Shown piece by piece: positions 1-7,804 of a DNA stretch of 64,000 nt (position 1 is its first letter; each line of letters starts with the position of its first letter). Under the pieces are notes generated by a model that made no database searches, was not told where the DNA came from, and worked only from the letters and a program-made list of their open reading frames with translations. Position numbers and translations under genes: made by a program. Location of the stretch: positions 1 to 64,000 of the forward strand of contig CAADGL010000019.1 in the NCBI GenBank assembly GCA_900696525.1, written 5' to 3'. Source of the stretch: an uncultured Planctomycetota bacterium. Its GTDB lineage: Bacteria; Planctomycetota; Phycisphaerae; UBA1845; Fen-1342.

Positions 1-138
1 CTCGCTCACGCCACTCGCTGGCGCTCGCGGCTCGTAATGGCGCGGCCTCGCTCACGCCACTCGCTGGCGCTCGCGGCTCGTAATGGCGCGGCCTCGCTCA
101 CGCCACTCGCTGGCGCTCGCGGCTCGTGATGGCGCGGA
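1..138. repeat. Tandem 46-base repeat, three copies
   Basis: Three head-to-tail 46-base units occupy 1-46, 47-92 and 93-138. Units 1 and 2 are identical and unit 3 differs at two bases. The core CTCGCTGGCGCTCGCGGCTC recurs in inverted orientations at 62899-62924 and 63047-63073. The window starts at a unit boundary, so the array may continue to the left. It looks like an intergenic repeat family and not a gene: apparent reading frames through it are low-complexity. Confidence 0.9.
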
Positions 139-216
139 CGCCGCTCGTTACACGCGTGTTGCGCCCGGGCCGCGTCGGCGGGTTACATTTCATAGGGGAC
201 CGGCGTGTTGTGCTCA

Positions 217-233
217 GGCGGGCCCAGCCCGCC
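217..233. other. Short inverted repeat upstream of the DUF4139-like gene
   Basis: GGCGGGC and GCCCGCC form a perfect 7-base stem around a 3-base loop, about 85 bases before the start of the next gene. No T-run follows on either strand, so a terminator is not supported. It could be a small dyad in the leader or promoter region. Confidence 0.4.
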
Positions 234-318
234 GTGTTCAACGGCGGCGACGCGCCGGTTTCAACGGCCCGCGGCGGCCGGCGCGCCATGGTGGTCTTTC
301 GAGCGAAGGGAGCGGCTC

Positions 319-2133
319 ATGAGAACGGGGCGAGTTTCGAGTGGCAGCGATGGGCGGCTCGCGGCTTTGATCGCGGTGCTGGCCGTACTGATTGGCGCCC
401 CAGGCGCCGCCATGGCGCAGCGCAAGTCAGGAGCGGTCGCGCCGCCCGCGCCGCTGCCGCAATCCGCGCTGGTCGACATTCCGGTGCGGGAAGTGACAGT
501 CTTCAAGGACGGGCACGCATTCGTGCTGCACGAGGGGTCGCTGCCGACGGTCGAGGGTGGCCAGGTCGTGCTGAATTCGCTGCCGACGCCGATCCTGGGC
601 ACGTTCTGGGCCTATTCCGCTGACCCGGAGGTCCGGCTCACGGGCGTCGTCGCGGGGACGCGCAGCGTCTCGGGCACGCGGCCGGTGCGCGACCTGCGCG
701 ACGTGCTGCGTGCGAACATCGGCCGCCGTGCCAGCATCCGCGAGCACAACGGCGACGCCTACACGGCGACCATCGTCGAGATGATCGATCCGAACGCGGC
801 GCCAACAATGGGGGCCGCCGGTGGTCAGGCGCTGTCGGCGGCGACGCCGGCGGGCGGCCCGCTGGTGATGCTGCGGCGGTTCGAAGGGGTGCGGATCATC
901 GGCGTGGAGCAGATTCGCGACGTGCTGTTCAGCGACGACCCGAGCACGGAGGTGGCGACGGTCGGCGAGCGCGACGTAATGACGCTGCGGCTGGACTGGG
1001 GCCAGGCGCCGCGCGGAGAGAGCGCCGCGGTAGGCATGGTCTACCTTCAGAAGGGCATCCGCTGGATTCCGAACTACCGGATCACGATCGACGGGGCAGG
1101 AACGGCACGGGTCGAGTTGCAGGCCACGCTCATCAACGAGATGGTCGACCTGGAGGACGTGCTGGTGAACCTGGTGATCGGGGTGCCGAGCTTTCGTTTC
1201 GCCGACACGATTGACCCGATCGCGCTCCAGCGCGCCGTGGCGCAGCTCTCGCAGTACTTTGCGGGGCCGCAGCAGCGCGGCGGATTCGCGTTCAGCAACG
1301 CGATCCAGACGCAGACGATGCGCATGGGCGAATACCGCCAGGTGGAGCAGGTCGCCGAGGGCGGCGGCGACGACGAGTTTTCGGCCTTCTCGCGGCACGA
1401 GGACCTGTTCATCTTCCCGGTGCCGGGCGTGACGCTGCGCAAGGGTGAGCGCATGGTCGTGCCGGTGGTCGAGTTCACGCTGGCGTACGAGGACGTCTTC
1501 ACGCTGGACGTGCCGGCGCTGCCGCCCGCCGACGTGCGCACCAACCTGCCCGCCCGGCAGCAGCAGGACCTTGTGGCGCTGCTCAATCAGCCGAAAGTCA
1601 TGCACAAGCTGCGGCTGAAGAACGCCAGCCAGTTTCCAATGACGACCGCGCCGGCGCTGGTCGTTCGCGACGGCCGCCTGCTGGCCCAGGGAATGATGAC
1701 GTACACCGCCGTCGGCGCCCGCACCGACCTCGAAGTCACCGCCGCCGTCGACATCGCCGTGAGCAAGGACGAGCGCGAGGAAGAGCGCACGCCCAGCGCG
1801 GCCAGGTGGCGCAACGAAGAGCTGACGCGCGTCCGGCTGGCAGGGTCGCTGGGGCTGACCAACCGGCGCGGCACGGCGGTGACCATAGAGGTGACGCGCT
1901 TCGTGCTGGGCAACGTGGACTCGGCGGGCCAGGACGGCGCGATCACCAAAGCCAACATGCTGGAGGAGACCGGCTACGTCGATCAGGCGCGGCTGAGCAC
2001 CTGGTGGGGCATGTACAACTGGCCGACCTGGTGGAACCGCTTCAATGGCCTGGGCCGCATTACCTGGAACGTCCGCCTCGAGCCCGGGCAGAAGGCCGAG
2101 CTGACCTACGGCTGGCACTACTACTGGAACTGA
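319..2133 (+). CDS. Secreted DUF4139/MuiA-like protein
   Basis: A 604-residue protein. The ATG at 319 is chosen because AAGGGAG lies 6 bases upstream and it opens a clear signal peptide (hydrophobic residues 14-26, AMA-Q cleavage near 33). The N-terminal half begins with a VREVTVFKDGHAFV stretch like the start of DUF4139/MuiA proteins. Near residues 240-275 comes the family-like pattern YLQKGIRWIPNY followed by an asparagine-containing strand and a 'dLEDVlVNLVIGVPSF' segment, matching the usual order in DUF4139. Function in this family is poorly defined; an exported structural or surface role is inference. It stands alone on the plus strand and runs towards recG, which lies on the opposite strand 39 bases away. 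Confidence 0.7.
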   Translation: MRTGRVSSGSDGRLAALIAVLAVLIGAPGAAMAQRKSGAVAPPAPLPQSALVDIPVREVTVFKDGHAFVLHEGSLPTVEGGQVVLNSLPTPILGTFWAYSADPEVRLTGVVAGTRSVSGTRPVRDLRDVLRANIGRRASIREHNGDAYTATIVEMIDPNAAPTMGAAGGQALSAATPAGGPLVMLRRFEGVRIIGVEQIRDVLFSDDPSTEVATVGERDVMTLRLDWGQAPRGESAAVGMVYLQKGIRWIPNYRITIDGAGTARVELQATLINEMVDLEDVLVNLVIGVPSFRFADTIDPIALQRAVAQLSQYFAGPQQRGGFAFSNAIQTQTMRMGEYRQVEQVAEGGGDDEFSAFSRHEDLFIFPVPGVTLRKGERMVVPVVEFTLAYEDVFTLDVPALPPADVRTNLPARQQQDLVALLNQPKVMHKLRLKNASQFPMTTAPALVVRDGRLLAQGMMTYTAVGARTDLEVTAAVDIAVSKDEREEERTPSAARWRNEELTRVRLAGSLGLTNRRGTAVTIEVTRFVLGNVDSAGQDGAITKANMLEETGYVDQARLSTWWGMYNWPTWWNRFNGLGRITWNVRLEPGQKAELTYGWHYYWN

Positions 2134-2172
2134 CGCGGCGAGGTTCGCCCGGCCGGGCGGCGCGCACGCGAT

Positions 2173-4290
2173 CTACGCCGCGTCGATCAGCGACAGCTTC
2201 TCGCCCATGAGGCGCTCGATGGCGGGGGGCAGCGCGGCGTGCTCCGGGGCGGCCAGTTCCGGATCGTTGCGGACGATCTCGAAGGCGTCATCCCGCGCCT
2301 GCTCCAGCAACGCAAAGTCGGCCACCAGGTCGCCGAAACGCAGCACGGGCAGCCCGTGCTGCCGCGTGCCCAGCAGCTCGCCCGGGCCGCGCTGCCGCAG
2401 GTCGGCCTCCGCGATGCGGAAGCCGTCGGTGGTCCTGGCCAGGACGGCGAGGCGCTCAGCGGCCCGGGTGTCGCTGCCCAGCCCGGGCCCGCGCGCGACG
2501 AGCACGCAGAGGCTGTCGCGCGGGCCGCGCCCGACGCGTCCACGGAGCTGGTGAAGCTGCGATAGCCCGAAGCGCTCGGCGTGCTCGACGACCATGATCG
2601 TCGCATTCGGAATGTCCACACCGACCTCGATCACCGTGGTCGAAACGACCGCGTGGAGCGCGCCGGCCGCGAGCGCCGAGACGACCGCCTGTCTTTCCTC
2701 GGCCGGCATGCCGCCGTGGAGCAGCGCCAGCTTCAGGCCGCGCCATGGCCCGCCGCTCAGCCGCTCGAGCGCCTGGCGCACCGAGGTCAGCTCGTGTTGC
2801 GGCGCGGGGCCGGGCTCGTCAGCGGGCTCGGCGCGGGCGGGGTCGTCGCCGATCCGCGGGCAAACGACGTAGGCCTGTTCGCCGGCCTCCAATCGGCCGC
2901 GCACGTGCTGCATGACGGCCTCCCACTGGCGGCCCGCGACGACGCGCGTGATGACTTGGCCGCGGCCGGGCGGGGGCTGCGCGATCACGGACACATCCAG
3001 GTCGCCGAAGACGGTCATGGCGAGCGTGCGCGGGATGGGCGTGGCGGTCATGACGAGATAGTGCGGCATCGGCCCCTTGGTGCGGAAGCGGGCGCGCTGC
3101 ACCACGCCGAACTTGTGCTGCTCGTCGACCACGATCATCGCCAGCGAAGCGAAGCTCACGTCGTGCTCGAGCAGCGCCTGCGTGCCGACGACCAAGTCCA
3201 CCTCGCCGCGCTCGATCCCTCGCAGCAGCGCCTCGCGCTCGCGCCGCGGCAGGGCCCCCGTCAGCAGCGCCCGGCGCACGCGGCTGCCGCGCAGGTAGCG
3301 CTCGATGCCGGCGAAGTGCTGCTGCGCGAGGATCTCCGTCGGCGCCATGATCGCGGCCTGGTGGCGATGGGCCACCGCCAGCAGGCAGGCGTACAGCGCG
3401 ACGGCCGTCTTGCCGCTGCCCACGTCGCCCTGGAGCAGCCGCGTCATCGGCCGCCCGCTGCCCACGTCCGCGACAAGCTCGCGAATGACGGCGTCCTGCG
3501 AAGCGGTCAGCGCGAACGGGAAGCGCACGCGGATGCGCCGGTCGATCTCCGGCGAGATCGGCAGAACGCATCCAACCTCGCCCGACAGCAGCCTGCGCCG
3601 CCGCAGCGCCAGCGCCAGCTCAAGCAGCAGGAACTCCTCGTAGGCCAGCCGCCTGCGAGCCAGGTCGGCGTCGGCCTCGGTCCGCGGCGCGTGCGCCAGC
3701 CGCAGCGCCGCGTCGCGCTTCGGCAGCCCGCGGCGCGCGAGCAACGCCGTCGGAACGAACTCCTCCGTCGTTGGAGCGCCCTGTTGATACACCTGCTCGA
3801 TCGCCTGGCGGATGGTCCTCGACGTGAGCTCCGCCGTGGCGCGGTAGACCCCGACCAGTCGCGCGCCCGCGGCCGGCTCGGGCGTGGCGTCGGGCCGGTA
3901 CACGCGCAGTGCCGGCTGAACCATCTCCAGACGCTCGCTGTACACCTTCACCCGGCCGGTCGCGACCGCCGTGGCGCCGATGTACAGGGCGTCGCGGCCC
4001 TGGGGGCGCTGGAACCAGCGCAATGTGCAGCGCCCCGTGCCGTCGTCGATCTGCGCCGTCTGCCCCGGGTAGCGCCCGCCGATCCGCACCACGCGCCCGC
4101 GGATGGTCGCGTTCATCTCCGGGCGCAGGTCGGCGATCTCGACGAAGCCCTGGTCGTGCTCGTAGCGGAAGGGGAGGTGCTCCAGCAGGTCGCGCACCGA
4201 ACGCAGACCGAGCGCGGCGAACTGCTCGGCGCGGCGCGGCCCCACGCCGCGGACGAACTGGATGGCGTCATCAGCCGTCAGAGCGGACAC
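2173..4290 (-). CDS. recG: ATP-dependent DNA helicase RecG
   Basis: A 705-residue superfamily 2 helicase that remodels stalled replication forks and Holliday junctions. The N-terminal part holds a helix-hairpin-helix-like start (VRGVGPRRAEQF) and the OB-fold wedge domain (roughly residues 60-150). Helicase motifs follow in order: Walker A GDVGSGKT near 289, DEQH near 386, TATPIPRTL (motif III), and QLRGRVGRG (motif VI) near 578. Length and motif order are normal for RecG. The gene is followed on the same strand only by intergenic DNA; the LysM lipoprotein gene ends 36 bases upstream of its start, so the two may be cotranscribed. Confidence 0.97.
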   Translation of the reverse strand: MSALTADDAIQFVRGVGPRRAEQFAALGLRSVRDLLEHLPFRYEHDQGFVEIADLRPEMNATIRGRVVRIGGRYPGQTAQIDDGTGRCTLRWFQRPQGRDALYIGATAVATGRVKVYSERLEMVQPALRVYRPDATPEPAAGARLVGVYRATAELTSRTIRQAIEQVYQQGAPTTEEFVPTALLARRGLPKRDAALRLAHAPRTEADADLARRRLAYEEFLLLELALALRRRRLLSGEVGCVLPISPEIDRRIRVRFPFALTASQDAVIRELVADVGSGRPMTRLLQGDVGSGKTAVALYACLLAVAHRHQAAIMAPTEILAQQHFAGIERYLRGSRVRRALLTGALPRREREALLRGIERGEVDLVVGTQALLEHDVSFASLAMIVVDEQHKFGVVQRARFRTKGPMPHYLVMTATPIPRTLAMTVFGDLDVSVIAQPPPGRGQVITRVVAGRQWEAVMQHVRGRLEAGEQAYVVCPRIGDDPARAEPADEPGPAPQHELTSVRQALERLSGGPWRGLKLALLHGGMPAEERQAVVSALAAGALHAVVSTTVIEVGVDIPNATIMVVEHAERFGLSQLHQLRGRVGRGPRDSLCVLVARGPGLGSDTRAAERLAVLARTTDGFRIAEADLRQRGPGELLGTRQHGLPVLRFGDLVADFALLEQARDDAFEIVRNDPELAAPEHAALPPAIERLMGEKLSLIDAA

Positions 4291-4326
4291 GGTTGGCTCT
4301 TGAGCCGCCGCACGGCCGCGGCAGAT

Positions 4327-4740
4327 TCAGGGGATGATGAGCTTCGTGCCGACAGGCAGCTTGTTCGGATTGGTCAACTGCTTGTTGGCCTGGTAGATGT
4401 CCTTCCAGCGTTTCTGGTCGCCGTAGAACTTCCGCGCAAGGCTCGACAACGTGTCGCCCTTCTGAACCACGTACGTGCGCGCCCCGGAGGGCGCGAGCAC
4501 CTCGTCGCCGGAGGTGTCCGGCGGCGGCGGCGCGGGCTTGATGGCGGCGGACTCAGGCGCTCCGGCGCCGCTTCGTGGTGAGCCGCTGGGCGCGTAGTCA
4601 ACGTAGCCCGGCGCCGGTTCATACCTGGACTCCGGCTCGTGCGGCGCCGCGTCGGCCTGCGTCTTGCCGTTGTTGTCGCCGCAGCCCGCGCACAGCGCCA
4701 TCGCCATCGCCATCGCCGCGCCCAACGTCCGCATTCGCAT
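4327..4740 (-). CDS. LysM-domain lipoprotein
   Basis: A 137-residue protein. The ATG at 4740 is preceded by GAGGAG at a suitable distance and opens a short signal peptide ending in a possible lipobox (LCAGC, Cys near 20). A proline/acid-rich linker follows, then a single C-terminal LysM domain from about residue 89 (TYVVQKGDTLSSLARKFYGD through GTKLIIP at the very end). LysM domains bind peptidoglycan or related glycans, so the protein is probably tethered at the envelope by lipid and glycan. The lipobox is not ideal (Cys at -3), so lipidation is uncertain. It lies directly upstream of recG with 36 bases between them, without obvious functional connection. Confidence 0.8.
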   Translation of the reverse strand: MRMRTLGAAMAMAMALCAGCGDNNGKTQADAAPHEPESRYEPAPGYVDYAPSGSPRSGAGAPESAAIKPAPPPPDTSGDEVLAPSGARTYVVQKGDTLSSLARKFYGDQKRWKDIYQANKQLTNPNKLPVGTKLIIP

Positions 4741-4882
4741 GAGAGGCTCCTCGTGTGAATTTATCCGCAGAGCGGCTGCTCCCTGGCGACGGAGCAGGCG
4801 CAGCCTCCAGGGCAACGAACCGCGGGACCGATCATAAGGCCGGTCCCCCACAGTGTGCCAGTCTCGGCCGAGGTGAACGCGG

Positions 4883-5332
4883 TCAGGTGTGCTTGCGACG
4901 CCAGGAGCGCGGGGCGAACAGCAGTAGCCCCAGCGCCGGGAACGTCAGCCCGCTCGCGACGCCCGTGCAGATGTCAGCCGCCAGGTTCGGCAGCGGCTGT
5001 CCGCACGGAAACTGCGCCGGGTCGTAGAGCACCGCGCCCCGGATGCAGCCGTCGGCGTCGGCGCAGATCGTGATGCAGTCGGGGTCGATCTCGCCGACGA
5101 CCCGCACCGCGTCGCCGACCCGATAGCCGTAGAAGTCCGTCAGCACGTACCGCCCGCCGCCGACCTCCACCAGAACGCATGTCGCGCCTTGCACGAGCTG
5201 GCCGCAGTCGTCGATCGGCCCGGCGGCGGTTTGCGCGGCGGCGGCGGCGATCGGGCCGAGGGTGAGCAGCGCGGTCGCAAGCGCGCGCGGGCGCGACGAC
5301 GGAATCGAGCAGTGGACTTGCGGGCTGAGCAT
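4883..5332 (-). CDS. Small secreted protein with C-terminal anchor-like segment
   Basis: A 149-residue protein. The ATG at 5332 has GAGGGAA upstream. Residues about 15-35 form a hydrophobic signal peptide ending in AAAAAQTAAG. The mature part is small and cysteine-rich (Cys pairs in DDCGQL, TCVLV, DCITICADADGC, FPCGQ, ICTG), suggesting disulfides. The C-terminus carries a hydrophobic run (GLTFPALGLLLFA) followed by basic RSWRRKHT, the layout of a C-terminal sorting signal, although no PEP motif is present. No family was recognised. The next gene, divergent, has a true PEP-CTERM tail, so both may use the cell's C-terminal sorting system (inference). Confidence 0.6.
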   Translation of the reverse strand: MLSPQVHCSIPSSRPRALATALLTLGPIAAAAAQTAAGPIDDCGQLVQGATCVLVEVGGGRYVLTDFYGYRVGDAVRVVGEIDPDCITICADADGCIRGAVLYDPAQFPCGQPLPNLAADICTGVASGLTFPALGLLLFAPRSWRRKHT

Positions 5333-5625
5333 ACGCCGTTCCCTCGGTGGAGCCCTGGCGGGCATACGGTTCTGACCCGGACCAACCCATGATACCCGCG
5401 CGTGGCGCCGAGGATGCACGGGATCGGACCTACAAGTCGTTGATGGTGCTGGGACTTGCGCCACAATTCGTGGATGCGGTTGAATCGGCGGCTGCATCGC
5501 GGTATCGTGCCGCGAACTATCGGTCCTTGGGTCCACATCGACAATCACCCGGGGCCGACGAGGAGGAGGTCGTCAAAGAGGAGGGCGACTCCCCCGCAAG
5601 CTGTACCTGTGAGGAGGAGGTCTCA

Positions 5626-6189
5626 ATGAGAGCTGCGCTGTTCCTGGCGCCGTCGCTGTTGCTGTGCGCCGCAACAACCCACGCCGGCGGTTACAACCCG
5701 GAGCTGGACCAGGAGGTTTTTCTCGGCGACCACGTGCTGGGGCCGTTGCAGGAAGTGACGATCCCGATCTACCTCGAGGAGAACGACAACCCGGTCGTCG
5801 GCTTCAGTGTTTCGCTGACGTTCCTCGACCAGGGCGAGGGGACGTTCTCGTACGCGTCGGACCTGAGGATGTTCATGGACGCGCCGTTCGGGAGCCTCAG
5901 CATCGGCGGATATGACAGCCGCGACGAATCGGACCTGCTTTGGGACTTCCAGGGCGAGGAATCGGACGAATCCGGCCCGTATGCCAGCGGGCCGCACCTG
6001 GTCTGGGCGCCGGAGGGTGTGCCGAAGGGCGGCGAATGGGTCTTCACGCTGCGCAATGACTGGAGCGGCTCGATGGACAACATCGAGTGGAACAACGTCG
6101 TCGTGACGCTGCACAAAATCCCGGAACCGGCGACGGCGGCGGCCCTGCTTGTGCTCGGCGGGCTGGCGCTGAGGCGGCGCGACGGTTGA
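5626..6189 (+). CDS. PEP-CTERM sorting-domain protein
   Basis: A 187-residue exported protein. The ATG at 5626 follows GAGGAGGAGG (5611-5620) and starts a signal peptide (MRAALFLAPSLLLCAATTHA). The mature region is acidic and beta-rich with no recognised enzyme domain. The last ~23 residues begin IPEPATAAALLVLGGLALRR: a PEP motif, a hydrophobic helix and a basic end, the exosortase/PEP-CTERM signal. Such proteins are cleaved and passed to the cell surface or extracellular matrix by an exosortase; none is seen in the window. The reading frame continues upstream of 5626, but that extension lacks a signal peptide and a ribosome site. Confidence 0.85.
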   Translation: MRAALFLAPSLLLCAATTHAGGYNPELDQEVFLGDHVLGPLQEVTIPIYLEENDNPVVGFSVSLTFLDQGEGTFSYASDLRMFMDAPFGSLSIGGYDSRDESDLLWDFQGEESDESGPYASGPHLVWAPEGVPKGGEWVFTLRNDWSGSMDNIEWNNVVVTLHKIPEPATAAALLVLGGLALRRRDG

Positions 6190-6286
6190 GTGCCGGTTGG
6201 CGAGTTCAGCGTAACCAGTGAGGATGCCCGAGTCGCGCGTGTGATCGCGAGCGCATGAGGTGCTTGCGGGCTGCCGGGTCCGCGGG

Positions 6287-7804
6287 TCAGCGCTCGCAGG
6301 CCTCGCAATGCGCGGCCAGGCGCTGCGCGAGCTCGGGTGAGAGCTGCTCCGCCGTGACGCGCCAGGTCCAGTTCCCGCTCGGCGTCGACGGCACGTTCAT
6401 CCGCGCGGCCGAACCCAGGCCGAGCAGGTCCTGCACCGGGACGATGGCCAGCGCGGCGGGTGAGGCGTACGCCGCCCGCAGCATGCTCCAGTGTATCTCG
6501 TCCGCGGCGCCGCCGACGTACGCGAGTACGCGCCGGGCTTCCGGGGCGCGCCGCTTCGCGAACCAGCCGGCGGTCGTGTCGTTGTCGTGCGTGCCGGTGT
6601 AGACCACCGCGCGCCGCGGGTGATTGTGCGGCTGGTGATAGCGGGCGCCTTCTGAGCCGGCGAAGGCGAACTGCAACACGCGCATGCCGGGCAGCCCGAA
6701 GTCGTCCCGCAGCTTCCAGACACCGGGCGTGACCGCGCCGAGGTCTTCCGCGATGATCGGGAGCCGACCCAGCGCCGCGCGAGCGCGCCCGAGCAACTGC
6801 CGTCCCGGCGTGCGGACGTACCGTCCGCGGCGCGCGTCGCGGGCGCCGCCCGGAACCTGCCACACGCGGTGCAGGCCGATGAAGTGATCGATGCGCACGG
6901 CGTCGAACAGCTCGAGGGCTCGGCGGAAACGGGCGATCCACCAGCGGAAGCCGTCGGCTGCGTGGCGCTTCCAGGCGTAGTGCGGATGGCCCCAGAGCTG
7001 GCCGGTTCGCGAGAAGTAATCCGGCGGGCAGCCGGAGACGACCGTCGGGCGGCCGGCGCGATCGAGCTGGAAGAGCTCCTGGCGGGCCCAGACGTCGCTG
7101 CTCTCGTGATCGACGAAGATGGGAATGTCGCCGATCAGCCCGACGCCGCGCGCGTGGCACGCCGTTCGGAACCGCCGCCACTGCCGGTCGAATTGACACT
7201 GCACGAACCGCTCGAAGTCGATCTCGGCGCGCAGCTCGCGCTGGGCCTGGGCGATGGCCGCCCGCTGGCGCCGGCGCAGGGGCGCGGGCCAGCCCGTCCA
7301 CGGGGCGGCGTGAACGGATGACACGGCGCGGAAGAGGGCGTAGTCGTCGAGCCACAGCCGGCCGCAGCGGCGCCGGAACTCCGCCAGCCGGTCGCGCCAG
7401 CGGCGCGGCCGGGCCGTTGCGGCGGCGTACGCCTTGCGCAGCAGCTTCCGGCGGAGGCGCGTCGCGCGGTCGTAGTTCACGCGGCTTGGCGACCCGCCGG
7501 CGGCCTCTTCCAGGTCATGGCGTTCGAGCAAGCCGTCGCGCCAGAGCAGCTCCGGACTGACGAACAATTCGTTGCCCGCGAAGGCGGAAGGCGAGGCATA
7601 AGGCGAGTGGCCCGGACCGATCGGGCCGATCGGAAGCATCTGCCACCACTGCTGCCGCGCCGATCGGAGAAAGTCGGCAAAGCTCAGCGCCGCCGGGCCG
7701 AGGTCGCCGACGCCCAGCGGCCCGGGCAGCGAGGTCAGGTGCAGCAGCACGCCGGCCGCGCGGCGCTCGAGCGGATGCGCGGCACTGTCGGCGTGCGGCT
7801 TCAT
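6287..7804 (-). CDS. malQ: 4-alpha-glucanotransferase (amylomaltase)
   Basis: A 505-residue GH77 enzyme that transfers maltooligosaccharide units between glucans. Conserved features are SPYASPSAFAGNELFVS near the start, GCPPDYFSRTGQLWG, RIDHFIG (nucleophile Asp), IAEDLG (acid/base Glu) and TGTHDNDTTAGW (third Asp). The start ATG at 7804 overlaps the glgB stop by four bases (ATGA, 7801-7804), so it is translationally coupled as the last gene of glgX-glgB-malQ. The reading frame is open far upstream of 7804, but that part is antisense-free overlap with glgB and is not used. Role here: recycling of short glucans made during glycogen debranching. Confidence 0.95.
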   Translation of the reverse strand: MKPHADSAAHPLERRAAGVLLHLTSLPGPLGVGDLGPAALSFADFLRSARQQWWQMLPIGPIGPGHSPYASPSAFAGNELFVSPELLWRDGLLERHDLEEAAGGSPSRVNYDRATRLRRKLLRKAYAAATARPRRWRDRLAEFRRRCGRLWLDDYALFRAVSSVHAAPWTGWPAPLRRRQRAAIAQAQRELRAEIDFERFVQCQFDRQWRRFRTACHARGVGLIGDIPIFVDHESSDVWARQELFQLDRAGRPTVVSGCPPDYFSRTGQLWGHPHYAWKRHAADGFRWWIARFRRALELFDAVRIDHFIGLHRVWQVPGGARDARRGRYVRTPGRQLLGRARAALGRLPIIAEDLGAVTPGVWKLRDDFGLPGMRVLQFAFAGSEGARYHQPHNHPRRAVVYTGTHDNDTTAGWFAKRRAPEARRVLAYVGGAADEIHWSMLRAAYASPAALAIVPVQDLLGLGSAARMNVPSTPSGNWTWRVTAEQLSPELAQRLAAHCEACER

